From: Prolixibacteraceae bacterium | GTDB lineage: Bacteria; Bacteroidota; Bacteroidia; Bacteroidales; Prolixibacteraceae | Assembly: GCA_003506435.1 (NCBI GenBank) | Contig: DOAQ01000025.1 | Coordinates: forward strand, 269,315 to 333,314 | Reading direction: 5' to 3' | Length of the DNA stretch: 64,000 nt | Shown: positions 9,011 to 17,806 of the stretch, piece after piece | Layout: the number at the start of each line of letters is the position of its first letter | Numbering within the stretch: the stretch's first letter is position 1 | Notes under the pieces: model-generated | The model's input: the letters and a program-made list of their open reading frames with translations, nothing else | Database searches by the model: none | What the model was told of the DNA's origin: nothing | Translations under genes and position numbers: made by a program

Positions 9011-10498
9011 CTATCTGGCATGATCCATTGTTTTTTCGTCAATCGTGACGTCCAGTCCTTTTGCAACTGCCATTCCCAATTGAATATCGGCACGGAAGAA
9101 ATGGCACAACTGGCGGTTGATTATTTCATCTCTCTTCTCTCCGCAAATGCCGCTCATGGCGCTTACAATGTTGTTTGCCAGATTGATTCTGTCCTGTTCA
9201 TTCATGGCTTCCCGGTACAAGATACCGGGCTGTGTGAAGTAGTCATCATCGTTTTCGTTGCGGTCGAACCAGCCGGCAACGGTTGATTCCAATTGCATAG
9301 CCGGTTCCTTGTAACTTTCGTCAGCAACAATATCATCGAAACTATTGGGACGGTAATTTGGTTTTGAACCTCCGTTATCACCGGTTTGCATCTGTCCGTC
9401 GCGCTGATAATTTGCAACAGAATAAGGGCATTCGTTCACTGGAATCTGTTCATAGTTAGCGCCCAGACGATAACGCTGTGCATCGGGATAAGAGAGCAAA
9501 CGCCCCTGAAGCATTTTATCAGGCGAATAACCAATGCCGTCGACCACATGGGCCGGATCAAATGCAGCTTGCTCAACATCGCGGAAATAATTTTCCGGAA
9601 TCCGGTTCAGTTCCATTATTCCCACATCGATCAACGGGAAGTCTTTGTGACTCCATACTTTTGTAACATCAAACGGATTGAATTTAAAGCTTTTTGCCTG
9701 TTCGTCAGTCATTACCTGTATCCTCATCGCCCATTTTGGAAAATCTTTCCGCTCAATGGCTTCCACCATGTCCCGTTGGGAATGGTCGAGGTCTGTTACC
9801 TTCATTTCGTTGGCTTCTTTATCTGTGAAATTTTTAATTCCCTGCAAGGTTATGAAATGAAATTTTGCCCAAATGCGTTCATTATTTTTATTAAAAAGTG
9901 AAAACGTATGGCTTCCAAAGCCATGCATGTGACGGTAGGAGTAGGGTGTTCCACGATCACTCATCAGGATTATTACCTGGTGCAGACTTTCAGGGTTCAG
10001 GCTCCAGAAATCCCACACCATTGTTGGGCTTTTACAATTCGTTTTTGGATCACGCTTTTGTGTGTGGATGAAGTGCGAAAACTTTTTTGGGTCTTTAATG
10101 AAGAACACAGGCGTGTTATTGCCTACCAAATCCCAATTTCCATCTTCGGTATAAAACTTCAGTGCAAAACCACGGGGGTCCCTTTCTGTGTCAGCACTTC
10201 CTTTTTCTCCGGCGACGAGTGAAAATCGGGCAAACATGGGCGTTTGCTTACCAATTTCAGAAAATATCTTTGCCTTGGTGTATTGGGTAATATCGTTGGT
10301 AACGGTGAAGGTGCCAAAAGCTCCTGTCCCTTTGGCATGAACAACTCGTTCAGGAATTCGCTCACGGTTGAAATGTGCCATATCTTCGTGCAGAAAATAG
10401 TCCTGCAACAGGATGGGTCCGCGGGGGCCAACAGTCATCGAGTTTTCAAACTCAAAAAATGGTCTTCCGCTTGCTGTGGTTAGCTTTTTCTTTTCCAT
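9011..10498 (-). CDS. katA: Catalase (clade 3, small subunit, heme)
   Basis: 495 residues, the usual length of clade 3 monofunctional catalases that convert hydrogen peroxide to water and oxygen. The N-terminus MEKKKLTTASGRPFF and the SMTVGPRGPILLQDY segment are typical. The distal catalytic His lies in RERIPERVVHAKGTGAFG, and the proximal heme Tyr motif is SYPDAQRYRLGANY. There is no signal peptide, so it is cytoplasmic. Its first 47 bp overlap the 3' end of the upstream hydrolase gene in another frame. The conserved catalase N-terminus shows the overlap is genuine and not a start error. It is likely co-transcribed with the flanking hydrolases and reductase. Confidence 0.97.
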   Translation of the reverse strand: MEKKKLTTASGRPFFEFENSMTVGPRGPILLQDYFLHEDMAHFNRERIPERVVHAKGTGAFGTFTVTNDITQYTKAKIFSEIGKQTPMFARFSLVAGEKGSADTERDPRGFALKFYTEDGNWDLVGNNTPVFFIKDPKKFSHFIHTQKRDPKTNCKSPTMVWDFWSLNPESLHQVIILMSDRGTPYSYRHMHGFGSHTFSLFNKNNERIWAKFHFITLQGIKNFTDKEANEMKVTDLDHSQRDMVEAIERKDFPKWAMRIQVMTDEQAKSFKFNPFDVTKVWSHKDFPLIDVGIMELNRIPENYFRDVEQAAFDPAHVVDGIGYSPDKMLQGRLLSYPDAQRYRLGANYEQIPVNECPYSVANYQRDGQMQTGDNGGSKPNYRPNSFDDIVADESYKEPAMQLESTVAGWFDRNENDDDYFTQPGILYREAMNEQDRINLANNIVSAMSGICGEKRDEIINRQLCHFFRADIQLGMAVAKGLDVTIDEKTMDHAR

Positions 10499-11324
10499 TG
10501 TTATATTGATTTAATGATGCAATAAACTTGTTGATCTGGTAATTGAATTCGTAGGGATTTTCGATGTTACTTAAATGACCGGCATGTTCCAGTATATTCA
10601 GGATTGAACCTTTGATTTTTTCATGCATAAACCGAGCGGTAGAAGGAGGCGTGATTATATCTTTTTTTCCCACCATAATGAGCGTTGGCATCTTTATTTC
10701 CGGAAGTTTATAGCAGGTTTCTTTACGCTCAGATAAAGCATGCAAGGTATTGCAAAGCGATTGTATTGAAGTTTTCACGATCATCTCCTTTACGGTAATG
10801 ATCTTTTCCTTGCTTGTTGCAAAAGATTCAGGAGCAAAAAGATTTTTCATACTCTCATCAGCATATTTTTCCACGCCGTTTTCCCGGATATTTTCAATGG
10901 CTTTCATCCGTTTTTCTTTTGCTACGGATGAGTCGGCAATGCAGTTGGTGTCGCTCAATATTAGCGCATTAAAACGCTTCGGATAGTTTTCAATTGCATT
11001 TAAAGCAATGTATCCGCCCATTGATAAACCACACAGCACCGCTTTGTCAATCTTCAGGACATCCATAATACCAAGCAGGTCACTTACAAATAGTTCAATA
11101 GAAAAATCCTCGTCGCCGGAAACGGATTTCCCATGCCCGCGGACGTCATACGCAACCACACGGTAATTTTCGATAAGCGCTTCCACCTGGTTGGTCCACA
11201 TCGACTTATTCAAAGGAAAACCATGAATAAGAATAATAACCGGAGCATTGTCCGGTCCTTCATCGTTGTAACTGACCGTGAGGTCATTTACCGTTATATT
11301 GATATTGTTTCCGATGTAACGCAT
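10452..11324 (-). CDS. Alpha/beta hydrolase overlapping catalase
   Basis: 290 residues with the alpha/beta-hydrolase fold: oxyanion motif IILIHGFPLNKSMW, nucleophile elbow GLSMGG, acid residue in GKKDIITPP and catalytic His in EHAGHLSNIE. It resembles 3-oxoadipate enol-lactonase or chloroperoxidase-like enzymes, but no substrate can be assigned. The last 15 codons (about 47 bp) overlap the start of the catalase gene in a different frame. The extra lysine-rich tail (KANHSKRKTIF) lies past the normal end of the fold, so the reading frame probably extended by loss of an earlier stop. The reductase gene ends 12 bp upstream. Confidence 0.87.
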   Translation of the reverse strand: MRYIGNNINITVNDLTVSYNDEGPDNAPVIILIHGFPLNKSMWTNQVEALIENYRVVAYDVRGHGKSVSGDEDFSIELFVSDLLGIMDVLKIDKAVLCGLSMGGYIALNAIENYPKRFNALILSDTNCIADSSVAKEKRMKAIENIRENGVEKYADESMKNLFAPESFATSKEKIITVKEMIVKTSIQSLCNTLHALSERKETCYKLPEIKMPTLIMVGKKDIITPPSTARFMHEKIKGSILNILEHAGHLSNIENPYEFNYQINKFIASLNQYNNGKEKANHSKRKTIF

Positions 11325-11336
11325 GGTTTTTTGTTT

Positions 11337-12008
11337 TTAGATTTCTTCTACTATAATTGCATTTTCATCTACCTCCAAGGTTGCCAGTTGTTTTTTTATT
11401 GCCTCCATCATTGGAGGAGGACCGCAGACGTAAAATTTTTTGGCAGAGCCGTCAATGTGGCTTTTGAGGAAACTTGCGGTGATTTGCCCATGTGCGTATT
11501 TATCCACCTTTTCATCGGATAAAATATTGATGAAATTCTTGCCTAGTAATTCTTTAAATTCATCTGAAAGAATAATGTCCTTTTTTGTTTTGTTGGCAAA
11601 TATTAGTTTGTTACCACTAATTTTATTTTTTGACTGAAGATATCTGAAGATGCAAATAAACGGAGTAACACCCGCGCCACCGGCAATAAATACACCTTCT
11701 CCTTTGTAAGCAATTGCGCCAAAAACATCGTGCACAATCAACTCGTCATCTTTTTTTAATTTCAGAAATTCGTTGGTAACACCTTTGTGAGAAGGGTAGG
11801 TTTTAATGGTAAATTCGAGAAAATTGTTATTGGGAAGGCACGTGAAGGTGAACGGTCTTTTTTTATCCTTCCATCCGTCTTTATTTATCGCAATTTCCGT
11901 AGCCTGTCCGGGAGTGTAGTCGTATTGATCCGGTTTTTCTGTAACTATCTGCAACACATCGTGAGTGATGTGCCTGATTGATTTGATTTTTACCAGATGT
12001 TGTTTCAT
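11337..12008 (-). CDS. Ferredoxin-NADP-reductase-like flavoprotein
   Basis: 223 residues. The N-terminal half is a FAD-binding FR-type barrel with the FAD motif KKRPFTFTC (the RxYS/T equivalent). The C-terminal half is the NAD(P)-binding domain, with GGAGVTPFICIFRYL and the terminal YVCGPPPMMEAI. There is no iron-sulfur cluster domain, so it needs a separate electron acceptor or donor. It would shuttle electrons between NAD(P)H and a ferredoxin, flavodoxin or globin-like partner. It stands first among intact genes behind promoter A, with the catalase cluster downstream (12 bp gap), suggesting a redox-stress role. A decayed gene lies directly upstream. Confidence 0.9.
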   Translation of the reverse strand: MKQHLVKIKSIRHITHDVLQIVTEKPDQYDYTPGQATEIAINKDGWKDKKRPFTFTCLPNNNFLEFTIKTYPSHKGVTNEFLKLKKDDELIVHDVFGAIAYKGEGVFIAGGAGVTPFICIFRYLQSKNKISGNKLIFANKTKKDIILSDEFKELLGKNFINILSDEKVDKYAHGQITASFLKSHIDGSAKKFYVCGPPPMMEAIKKQLATLEVDENAIIVEEI

Positions 12009-12030
12009 CGTATTCTATATTATTTTGAAT

Positions 12031-12256
12031 TTATACTGTCCGTTTTGGTTTCAGAACTTTATTTTCTTCCTTAACTCTCACGAATAGCATCAGGGCATTA
12101 AGCAGGGTAAACGTAATTGCAGTGAAATACAAATGAAATATCATTGGAATGACAGCAATTTCAACAACGACAATCAGATAATTCGGATGCTTAAAATAGT
12201 TGTATAGACCTTTAAAGTGAATTCATGGCGATAAGTAATTCTTTGTTCCCTTTCAT
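12031..12256 (-). pseudogene. Remnant of an isoprenylcysteine carboxylmethyltransferase-family membrane protein
   Basis: The minus strand keeps a gene start (ATG at 12256, MKGNKELLIAMNSL then a stop) and, in another frame, the C-terminal 58 or so residues of an ICMT-like protein ending at 12031. The latter begins GLYNYFKHPNYLIVVVEI, where the HPNYL motif is the hallmark of the family's catalytic C-terminal membrane region, followed by a hydrophobic stretch and KVLKPKRTV. The central part of a roughly 200-residue gene is missing, so an internal deletion with frame loss is inferred. The promoter upstream is still recognisable. The fragment lies between promoter A and the flavoprotein gene. Confidence 0.75.
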
Positions 12257-12292
12257 TTTTATGTGAGTTTTAATTAATGAATTTTATGGGAA

Positions 12293-12360
12293 CTAAGGTA
12301 GAAGCCCGTAGCAGGTGAAGTTTTACAAAATTCTTTAAAAGAGTTACATTATTCACACAT
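12293..12360 (-). promoter_or_regulatory. Promoter A: 21-bp-spaced direct repeats plus -7-like box
   Basis: On the minus strand: GTGTGAATAA, then TGTAACTCTT (first base 12348), then TGTAAAACTT (first base 12327, 21 bp later), then a TACCTTAG box at 12300-12293. The box fits the Bacteroidota TAnnTTTG -7 element except at one position. Layout and spacing equal those at 15.1 and 23.0-23.2 kb. It drives the decayed gene and probably the reductase-catalase cluster behind it. The 117 bp beyond it, up to the yceI stop, show nothing further. Confidence 0.7.
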
Positions 12361-12477
12361 TCTGCCACGTATTCTCCTTCGTTTTATTCTGTACCCAATA
12401 TGAGGATTTAATACAGCTCGCGGTATCAATGAATTATGGAGGTTTTTTCAATCCATTCCCTAATTAGACTCAATTGA

Positions 12478-13089
12478 CTAATTACTGAATAGCTTTCCTT
12501 CGTCTGAAGGTTCCAATTGCATATTCAAACATTTCTGACCCATTTTAGTGAGTTCAACTTCGCATGAAATCTCTATCTCATCGCTGACCATTATACCTCC
12601 TGACTCAGTGGTTGTGTTCCATGTCAAACCCCAATCACTTCTATTAATTGTTGCTGTAACTGTAAATCCGGCTCTTTCATTCCCCCATGGATCATTCAAC
12701 ATTCCTCCGAATTGTACATTCAACTTTACATTTTGGGTAGTGCCCACCATGGTTAATTTTCCCCATAATTCGTGATTACCATCCGCATTTGCGGGCCCGA
12801 TAGTACTTGAAGTAAATGTTATTTGTTTATGGTTTTTTACATCAAGAAAATCATGACTTTTCAAATGCTTATCTCTTTTCTCATCACCCGTATTTATTGA
12901 TGAAGCATCTATCCACAGATCCACTTCGGCAGTTCTAAAACCTTTGGCATAGGTATAAATACTTGCATCAAATGTTTTGAATGTTCCTCTAACATGTGCA
13001 ATCATTAAGTGCCTGACTTTAAAGCTGATTTCACTATGTGACTGATCAATTGCCCATTTTGTTTTTGTACTGATTTCTGATTTTTTCAT
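12478..13089 (-). CDS. yceI: YceI-family lipocalin-like protein, cytoplasmic form
   Basis: 203 residues. The YceI fold is seen in the N-terminal W-x-IDQSHSEISFKVRHL motif and the strand series TAEVDLWIDASSIN, DFLDVKNHKQITF, LTMVGTTQNVKL and FTVTATINRSDWGL. Family members form a barrel that binds long amphiphilic molecules such as polyisoprenoids, and are often induced by stress, acid or osmotic change. Unlike E. coli YceI there is no signal peptide: the protein begins MKKSEISTKTKWAID, so it should be cytoplasmic. It is the last gene of the stress operon, 11 bp after the aldolase. Confidence 0.9.
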   Translation of the reverse strand: MKKSEISTKTKWAIDQSHSEISFKVRHLMIAHVRGTFKTFDASIYTYAKGFRTAEVDLWIDASSINTGDEKRDKHLKSHDFLDVKNHKQITFTSSTIGPANADGNHELWGKLTMVGTTQNVKLNVQFGGMLNDPWGNERAGFTVTATINRSDWGLTWNTTTESGGIMVSDEIEISCEVELTKMGQKCLNMQLEPSDEGKLFSN

Positions 13090-13100
13090 TTTTCTGTTTT

Positions 13101-14138
13101 TTAAAAGGTTTGTTTAATTTGTTCCATCTCCGCATTGTATTCACCACGGCGTGCGGCATAGTTGCATTTGGCACGGTGGTAAAGAGCTTTTTGTGCCTGA
13201 TTTACATTTGCTTCCTTTCCCATCCATATTTCCAGCGCTGGTTGTTGTAAGGCGCGGCCATAAGAAAATGACAATTCCCATGGTGATTTTGACCTGAATA
13301 TGATATTCATGGCATTCAACCGATCCGAAGCCAGTTCAGCCGATTGTCCACCCGACAGAAACGTAATTCCGGGAACAGCAGCGGGGACTGATCGCAGAAG
13401 GCATTTTAGGGTAGCGTCAGCCACTTCATCCACAAATTCCTGTTTTGGGCAGGTTAATCCGGGTACAATCATGTTTGGCTTCAGGATGATACCTTCCAGC
13501 AACACTTCTTGCAGATATAGTTGGTTGAAAACAATTCGCAGCACTTCTTCTGTTACTTTGAAACATTGCGCCATGGTATGGTTGCCATCCATAAGCACTT
13601 CGGGTTCAACAATTGGAACCAGACCAGCTTCCTGGCATGATGCAGCGTAACGAGCCAGAGTATGTGCATTAGCTAAAATACATGACCTGGAAGGGATGCC
13701 ATTTCCAATTACAATCACCGCCCGCCACTTGGCAAAACGGGCTCCCATCTGATAATATTCAAGCAATCGGTCGCGCAATCCATCAAGTCCTTCGGATATT
13801 TTCTCTCCGGGATGACCTGCCAGTTCTTTTGCCCCGGTATCAACTTTGATTCCGGGAATGATTCCGGCGTCGGCGATGACTTTAATCATCGGAATATTGT
13901 CTTTTGTTTTTTGGCGGATGGTTTCGTCAAAGAGGATTGCTCCGCTGATGGACTCTCCGAGGCCGGGTGTTGTAACAATCATTTCCCGATATGCACGCCG
14001 GGTTTCCACGGTCTGCGGAATTCCCAACTTTGCAAACCGTTTGTTGCAGGTCGGAAAACTTTCGTCCATAGCCAGAAGTCCCTTGTTGCCGGCCACCATT
14101 GCTTTTGCGGTACTTATAAGTTCTTGCGATTTCATCAT
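13101..14138 (-). CDS. Class I fructose-bisphosphate aldolase
   Basis: About 345 residues from MMKSQELISTAKAM; an in-frame ATG at 14183 would add an unlikely leader. It belongs to the eukaryote-type class I (Schiff-base) aldolases, which cleave fructose-1,6-bisphosphate without metal. Characteristic motifs are GLLAMDESFPTCNKRF, the KWRAVIVIGNG strand, IVEPEVLMDG and the Schiff-base Lys in ILKPNMIVPG. Co-transcription with a universal stress protein (72 bp upstream) and yceI (11 bp downstream) is unusual for glycolysis. It suggests a stress- or stationary-phase isozyme, useful because class I enzymes do not depend on oxidisable metal. That last point is inference. Confidence 0.93.
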   Translation of the reverse strand: MMKSQELISTAKAMVAGNKGLLAMDESFPTCNKRFAKLGIPQTVETRRAYREMIVTTPGLGESISGAILFDETIRQKTKDNIPMIKVIADAGIIPGIKVDTGAKELAGHPGEKISEGLDGLRDRLLEYYQMGARFAKWRAVIVIGNGIPSRSCILANAHTLARYAASCQEAGLVPIVEPEVLMDGNHTMAQCFKVTEEVLRIVFNQLYLQEVLLEGIILKPNMIVPGLTCPKQEFVDEVADATLKCLLRSVPAAVPGITFLSGGQSAELASDRLNAMNIIFRSKSPWELSFSYGRALQQPALEIWMGKEANVNQAQKALYHRAKCNYAARRGEYNAEMEQIKQTF

Positions 14139-14210
14139 TGTTAATTTAATCCTGATGCCTGAAAACTGAAGTGAATGCAACATCGAACATTCGCCCGTGT
14201 TTTATCGGAA

Positions 14211-14696
14211 TTAACTTTGTTTTTTTGTTGGAATAATGAATAAGGGTACCCGGGTTTGTCTCAGAACTTTTTCCGCAGTGCTTCCAAGAACAATGTTTTC
14301 AAGCCATTTACGGCTGTGCGAACCCAAAACAATAATATCAGCATGCGATTTTTTCGCTGTCATTAAAATTGATTCTGCAATATCGCCCGTCGAAACAATG
14401 GTTTGAATAGTTGCATCGTCAAGGTGTCGTTTTGTTTTATCAAGAAAGTGTTGAGATGCTGATTTTAACCCGTCAACAGTACCTAACAGAACCTGGCTGA
14501 CATCCATGTAGCCACCAAAACCCATTATCGGAGAATATTCGGTTGAAGTATAATACGCCGGATCGGTTGATACATGCAACAATATAACTTCAGCTCCCAT
14601 TGTTTTAGCCAATGAAAATCCTTGTTCTGCTACTTTCTGTGCGGTTGGATTATAGTCCAGTGCAATCAATACTTTTTTTATTCTATCTGTTTTCAT
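14211..14696 (-). CDS. Universal stress protein (UspA family)
   Basis: 161 residues, one Usp domain. It begins KKVLIALDYNPTAQKVAEQG with the Rossmann-like first strand. The ATP-binding type signature near the C-terminus, GSHSRKWLENIVLGST, fits the G-2x-G-9x-G-S/T pattern. The insert AYYTSTEYSPIMGFGGYMDV is common in Bacteroidota homologs. Usp proteins accumulate in stationary phase and under stress and support survival. It follows the small acidic protein gene (about 70 bp) and precedes class I aldolase. The operon is headed by promoter B, so induction by the shared regulator is predicted. Confidence 0.94.
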   Translation of the reverse strand: MKTDRIKKVLIALDYNPTAQKVAEQGFSLAKTMGAEVILLHVSTDPAYYTSTEYSPIMGFGGYMDVSQVLLGTVDGLKSASQHFLDKTKRHLDDATIQTIVSTGDIAESILMTAKKSHADIIVLGSHSRKWLENIVLGSTAEKVLRQTRVPLFIIPTKKQS

Positions 14697-14766
14697 GTTC
14701 GTTGATATTTGTTTCTGTATATAATATGATCGTGTTCTTTTTCATGAATTTGAATGAGAGACCTGT

Positions 14767-15087
14767 TTAATCTCCCCGGCTACCATCCAAATCGTCATGG
14801 TCATCTCCACCTAAACTGTAATAGTTGTTTTCTTCGTCTTCATTTCCAATATCTTCCTGTTTATCATCTAACTCCGAGCCTGGAATATCCAAATCATTAC
14901 TTGATAGCTTGTCTCTTGATGGCTCTTTATTCTTCGAAATATCCTCTGGATTTACGTCTTCTTTTTTCAGATAATGACTGTAAATGTCTTCGCTTTCCGG
15001 ATAGACCGGGTATCCCGGAAGAATATTTCGTTCTTCGTGACCTGCTTGCCTGACGGGTGGGTCCTGATTGGTATGTGTTTTTTCCAT
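14767..15087 (-). CDS. Small acidic, probably disordered protein
   Basis: 106 residues from the ATG at 15087 (MEKTHTNQDPPVRQAG); nine residues further upstream are possible but lie next to the promoter. It is highly charged, with a C-terminal half rich in Asp and Glu (DDKQEDIGNEDEENN, GGDDHDDLDG) and almost no hydrophobic core, so it is probably disordered. No catalytic motif or signal peptide is seen and I do not recognise a named family. It is the first gene behind promoter B and heads the Usp-aldolase-YceI operon, which suggests an abundant stress protein. Function unknown. Confidence 0.72.
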   Translation of the reverse strand: MEKTHTNQDPPVRQAGHEERNILPGYPVYPESEDIYSHYLKKEDVNPEDISKNKEPSRDKLSSNDLDIPGSELDDKQEDIGNEDEENNYYSLGGDDHDDLDGSRGD

Positions 15088-15110
15088 TTTTGTTGTGATT
15101 TTTAATTGAC

Positions 15111-15178
15111 CCAAGTTAAATGCTCATTGCCAGATAAGTGTTACACAACTTTTTAAAAGAGTTACATCATTCACACAT
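15111..15178 (-). promoter_or_regulatory. Promoter B: 21-bp-spaced direct repeats plus -7-like box
   Basis: On the minus strand: GTGTGAATGA, TGTAACTCTT (first base 15166), TGTAACACTT (first base 15145, exactly 21 bp on), then TAACTTGG at 15118-15111 as the -7-like box. No TTTG -33 element sits at the normal position, so activator dependence is likely. The start codon at 15087 is 24 bp past the box, giving a short leader. It heads the stress operon. Confidence 0.75.
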
Positions 15179-15250
15179 TGAAATCATTTTTGAGAGTTCA
15201 CAGATTACTGTATCCGGATTATTTTTCCGGATTGAATAATTTATTTGTGA

Positions 15251-17779
15251 TTACTTTTTAGGAACAATGTCAATAATAACAGTGCGGTTATAAAAACGTT
15301 CTTCCGGCAAATTATTCTCAAACGGCGATCGGCTTTGATCTTCCCCAAACCCGTATACTTCAATTGTTACATCGTTTCTGCCGGCTTTCGACAGCGCACG
15401 CTTTAAAATGTTGCTGACATCGGTCGCCCTGGCCAATGATAATTTTTGGTTATTGTTTTCCTCTCCAATAATATCGGTGTACCCATGAATGATAAGGGTT
15501 CCTTCTTTCGGTATTTTGGGCGTTACAATATCGGTGAGGTATTTCTCATAAATGGAAATTGACTTTGAGTCGTTGAATTCAAAGATCACGCTAAATCTCA
15601 TTCCTTCCTCGTTTATGAGCTGGGTCCAAAGCGCTACATGGATGGTGGTATCTTTTCTAATCGTGTTGCCGTTTTTGGTTTGTCCTTCCATCGTAATCCT
15701 GAAGTCGCCTTCAGGTTGGTCGCCCAAAAAAGATCTTCCCGGGATGCTCACTTTCTCTTGGGTGTAAGGGCCAAGGTAGTGTGAACTTCCTGTTTCATCG
15801 CTGATTTCCATCGACCATGACGAAAATGCTTCATCCGCTCCTTCGGCATAAAATGTGACGTAGCTGTCGGGCGGCGCTTCCTGTACACCATTTATCTCAA
15901 CAGGTTTTAGCGGGGCGCCCGGTCCGGCCTGGAATTCCATTAACATGGCCGATGAACGGCTTTCGATAGAAACCCTGCGGTCTCCTTCGCGAAGGAGTTC
16001 CAATTCGAGTTTGCCATCCGGCTGTTCCGAAGGAAGTTTTGGTTTGTCGCGCCCTTCGATGTTAATCCTCGAAGCATTAATCTGAAATACACCGGTCAGG
16101 TATTTTTTGATGGATTCGGCCATTGCCCTGCCATCTTCCGGGCCTTTTTCCGACGACCCGACCAACATGATGGCCGATGAAGGATTCTTTTCCAAACGGT
16201 CGCCAACAATGTTCAACACATTATAATAGGCCGTCATTTGTCGTCTTGAGCGTCCGGATATATTTTTAGAAGCAAAACTTTCGAGTTGATCTTCTTTAAA
16301 TTCTTTTACCTGGTCCGCTGTCAGCAATACATAGCGGTCGGGAATATCGGTCGAACCCAAATCGAAAAACACGTAGTTGCGAAGCGGGAATGTTTCCCTC
16401 ACCCTGCGCTCAACAGGAATGTTCTTCGGCGAATGAACAAAAAACCGGACTTCAGGATCACGCAGTTTGGGCCGGTATCCAATGGTGTACGTTGAAGTAG
16501 TGAAATCGTCATCAAGTTTGTCGCGTCGCAGGTCGAAATAGAATATATCGTCATCGCCCAGTCCGCCTATGTCGCGGTTGGAAGACAAATAACCTGTTTT
16601 CCCATCTTCGATAAAAATAATTCCATAGTCATCGGAGTACGAATTAAATGGGTATTTCATAGGTTTTGCCTTTTCCAATGTGCCATTCTTATTCAGTGCA
16701 ACACAAATATCCAAACCTCCAAAACCCTGGTAGCCGTCGGAAGAAAAATAGAAATTTCCGGCCTTATCGATGTACGCAAACTTTTCCCTGTTAAACGTAT
16801 TGATGTTGGGTCCCATATTGACGGGATCGCTCCATTTGTTGCTTTCACGGTTACAATAATAGATATCCGTTTCACCATAGCCGCCGGGCATGTCTGATGC
16901 AAAGTAAATTTTCGAACCATCAGGCGACAGATACGGAATTGCCACGGAAAAACTATCACTATTGAAAGCGAACGGCACTGAGTTCATCCGTTGATCGTCC
17001 TTTATCGCTGAAATAAAAATCTTGTTTCTTTCTATCTTCAGTGATTTTTTATTCAAGCCCTTCAAATATTTTTCAACCCGGGAAATATAGATGGTGTCGC
17101 CGTTTTTTGAGAAACATGCCGGGCCATCGTTGTATTTTTTGTTCTTTTTGATAAAAGGGACCACATCGGTAAAGTCCATATTGTTACTGCCTTTTTTTGC
17201 ATAATACAGATCCATGTAGTTTGCTCCGGTCCACCCGTAAATTTTTTCGTGACCGGGTGTTTTCCGCGATGAAGTGAATAAAATACCATCCTTGTAGAAC
17301 ACAGGACAGAAGTCTGCATTATCGGTGTTCAGCGCTGAAACATTGCTGATGGTAATTGGCTCGTCCCATTTTTGATCGTCTAAAACGATATCGATTGAAG
17401 AGCTGAAAAATTTTCCTCTGGGGTCGGAGGGCATCAACTCGCTGTATTTACTAAAAGCAACTTTTGCCTGATTATACTTTCCGTTTTCTCTCAGAACCAA
17501 TCCGTAGTTCAGATAAAATTCCGGCTTACTGAAGGTACCTGCCGCATTCACTTTGTCGTAAGCGGCCTGTTGCTCGTTTTTATATTGTTTCATGATGCGG
17601 TAACATTCGCCCAATTTGAAGTAAACATCAGCGCCAGGGTTTTTTTCGGCTTCTTTTTCGTAAAGTTTTGCCGCACGAAAATAATCCCAACTTTTGAAAA
17701 GCCGGTCGGCCTTTGGAGTTTGCGCAATGGCCGTAAAGCAAAACAGCGCAACGATGATTATACTGTATATTCGTTTCAT
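15251..17779 (-). CDS. OmpA-family protein with TPR and PD40 repeats (type IX/gliding-associated)
   Basis: 842 residues with signal peptide (IIIVALFCFTAIAQ). TPR-like helices follow (about 20-120: AKLYEKEAEKNPGADVYFKL), then WD40-like PD40 beta-propeller repeats (about 150-420: IPYLSPDGSKIYFASDMPGG, FYFSSDGYQGFGGLDI). Next is a degenerate OmpA-like segment (about 490-600) and a full OmpA-like peptidoglycan-binding domain at the end (GTLIIHGYTDIIG, LSLARATDVSNIL). It should be anchored to peptidoglycan from the periplasm. Such proteins commonly accompany PorP/SprF in type IX secretion or surface-filament loci. The PorP/SprF gene lies 27 bp upstream. It is the last gene of the surface operon. 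Confidence 0.88.
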   Translation of the reverse strand: MKRIYSIIIVALFCFTAIAQTPKADRLFKSWDYFRAAKLYEKEAEKNPGADVYFKLGECYRIMKQYKNEQQAAYDKVNAAGTFSKPEFYLNYGLVLRENGKYNQAKVAFSKYSELMPSDPRGKFFSSSIDIVLDDQKWDEPITISNVSALNTDNADFCPVFYKDGILFTSSRKTPGHEKIYGWTGANYMDLYYAKKGSNNMDFTDVVPFIKKNKKYNDGPACFSKNGDTIYISRVEKYLKGLNKKSLKIERNKIFISAIKDDQRMNSVPFAFNSDSFSVAIPYLSPDGSKIYFASDMPGGYGETDIYYCNRESNKWSDPVNMGPNINTFNREKFAYIDKAGNFYFSSDGYQGFGGLDICVALNKNGTLEKAKPMKYPFNSYSDDYGIIFIEDGKTGYLSSNRDIGGLGDDDIFYFDLRRDKLDDDFTTSTYTIGYRPKLRDPEVRFFVHSPKNIPVERRVRETFPLRNYVFFDLGSTDIPDRYVLLTADQVKEFKEDQLESFASKNISGRSRRQMTAYYNVLNIVGDRLEKNPSSAIMLVGSSEKGPEDGRAMAESIKKYLTGVFQINASRINIEGRDKPKLPSEQPDGKLELELLREGDRRVSIESRSSAMLMEFQAGPGAPLKPVEINGVQEAPPDSYVTFYAEGADEAFSSWSMEISDETGSSHYLGPYTQEKVSIPGRSFLGDQPEGDFRITMEGQTKNGNTIRKDTTIHVALWTQLINEEGMRFSVIFEFNDSKSISIYEKYLTDIVTPKIPKEGTLIIHGYTDIIGEENNNQKLSLARATDVSNILKRALSKAGRNDVTIEVYGFGEDQSRSPFENNLPEERFYNRTVIIDIVPKK

Positions 17780-17806
17780 AGTCGAATGCTATTCGTGATG
17801 ATTATT

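Noticed and set aside
9386..9901. 171-residue plus-strand frame
   Set aside because: Antisense shadow of the conserved catalase gene.
15125..15150. Sigma-54-like TGGCA..GC string near promoter B
   Set aside because: The GG-to-GC spacing does not fit -24/-12 and is not kept in the other three promoters.
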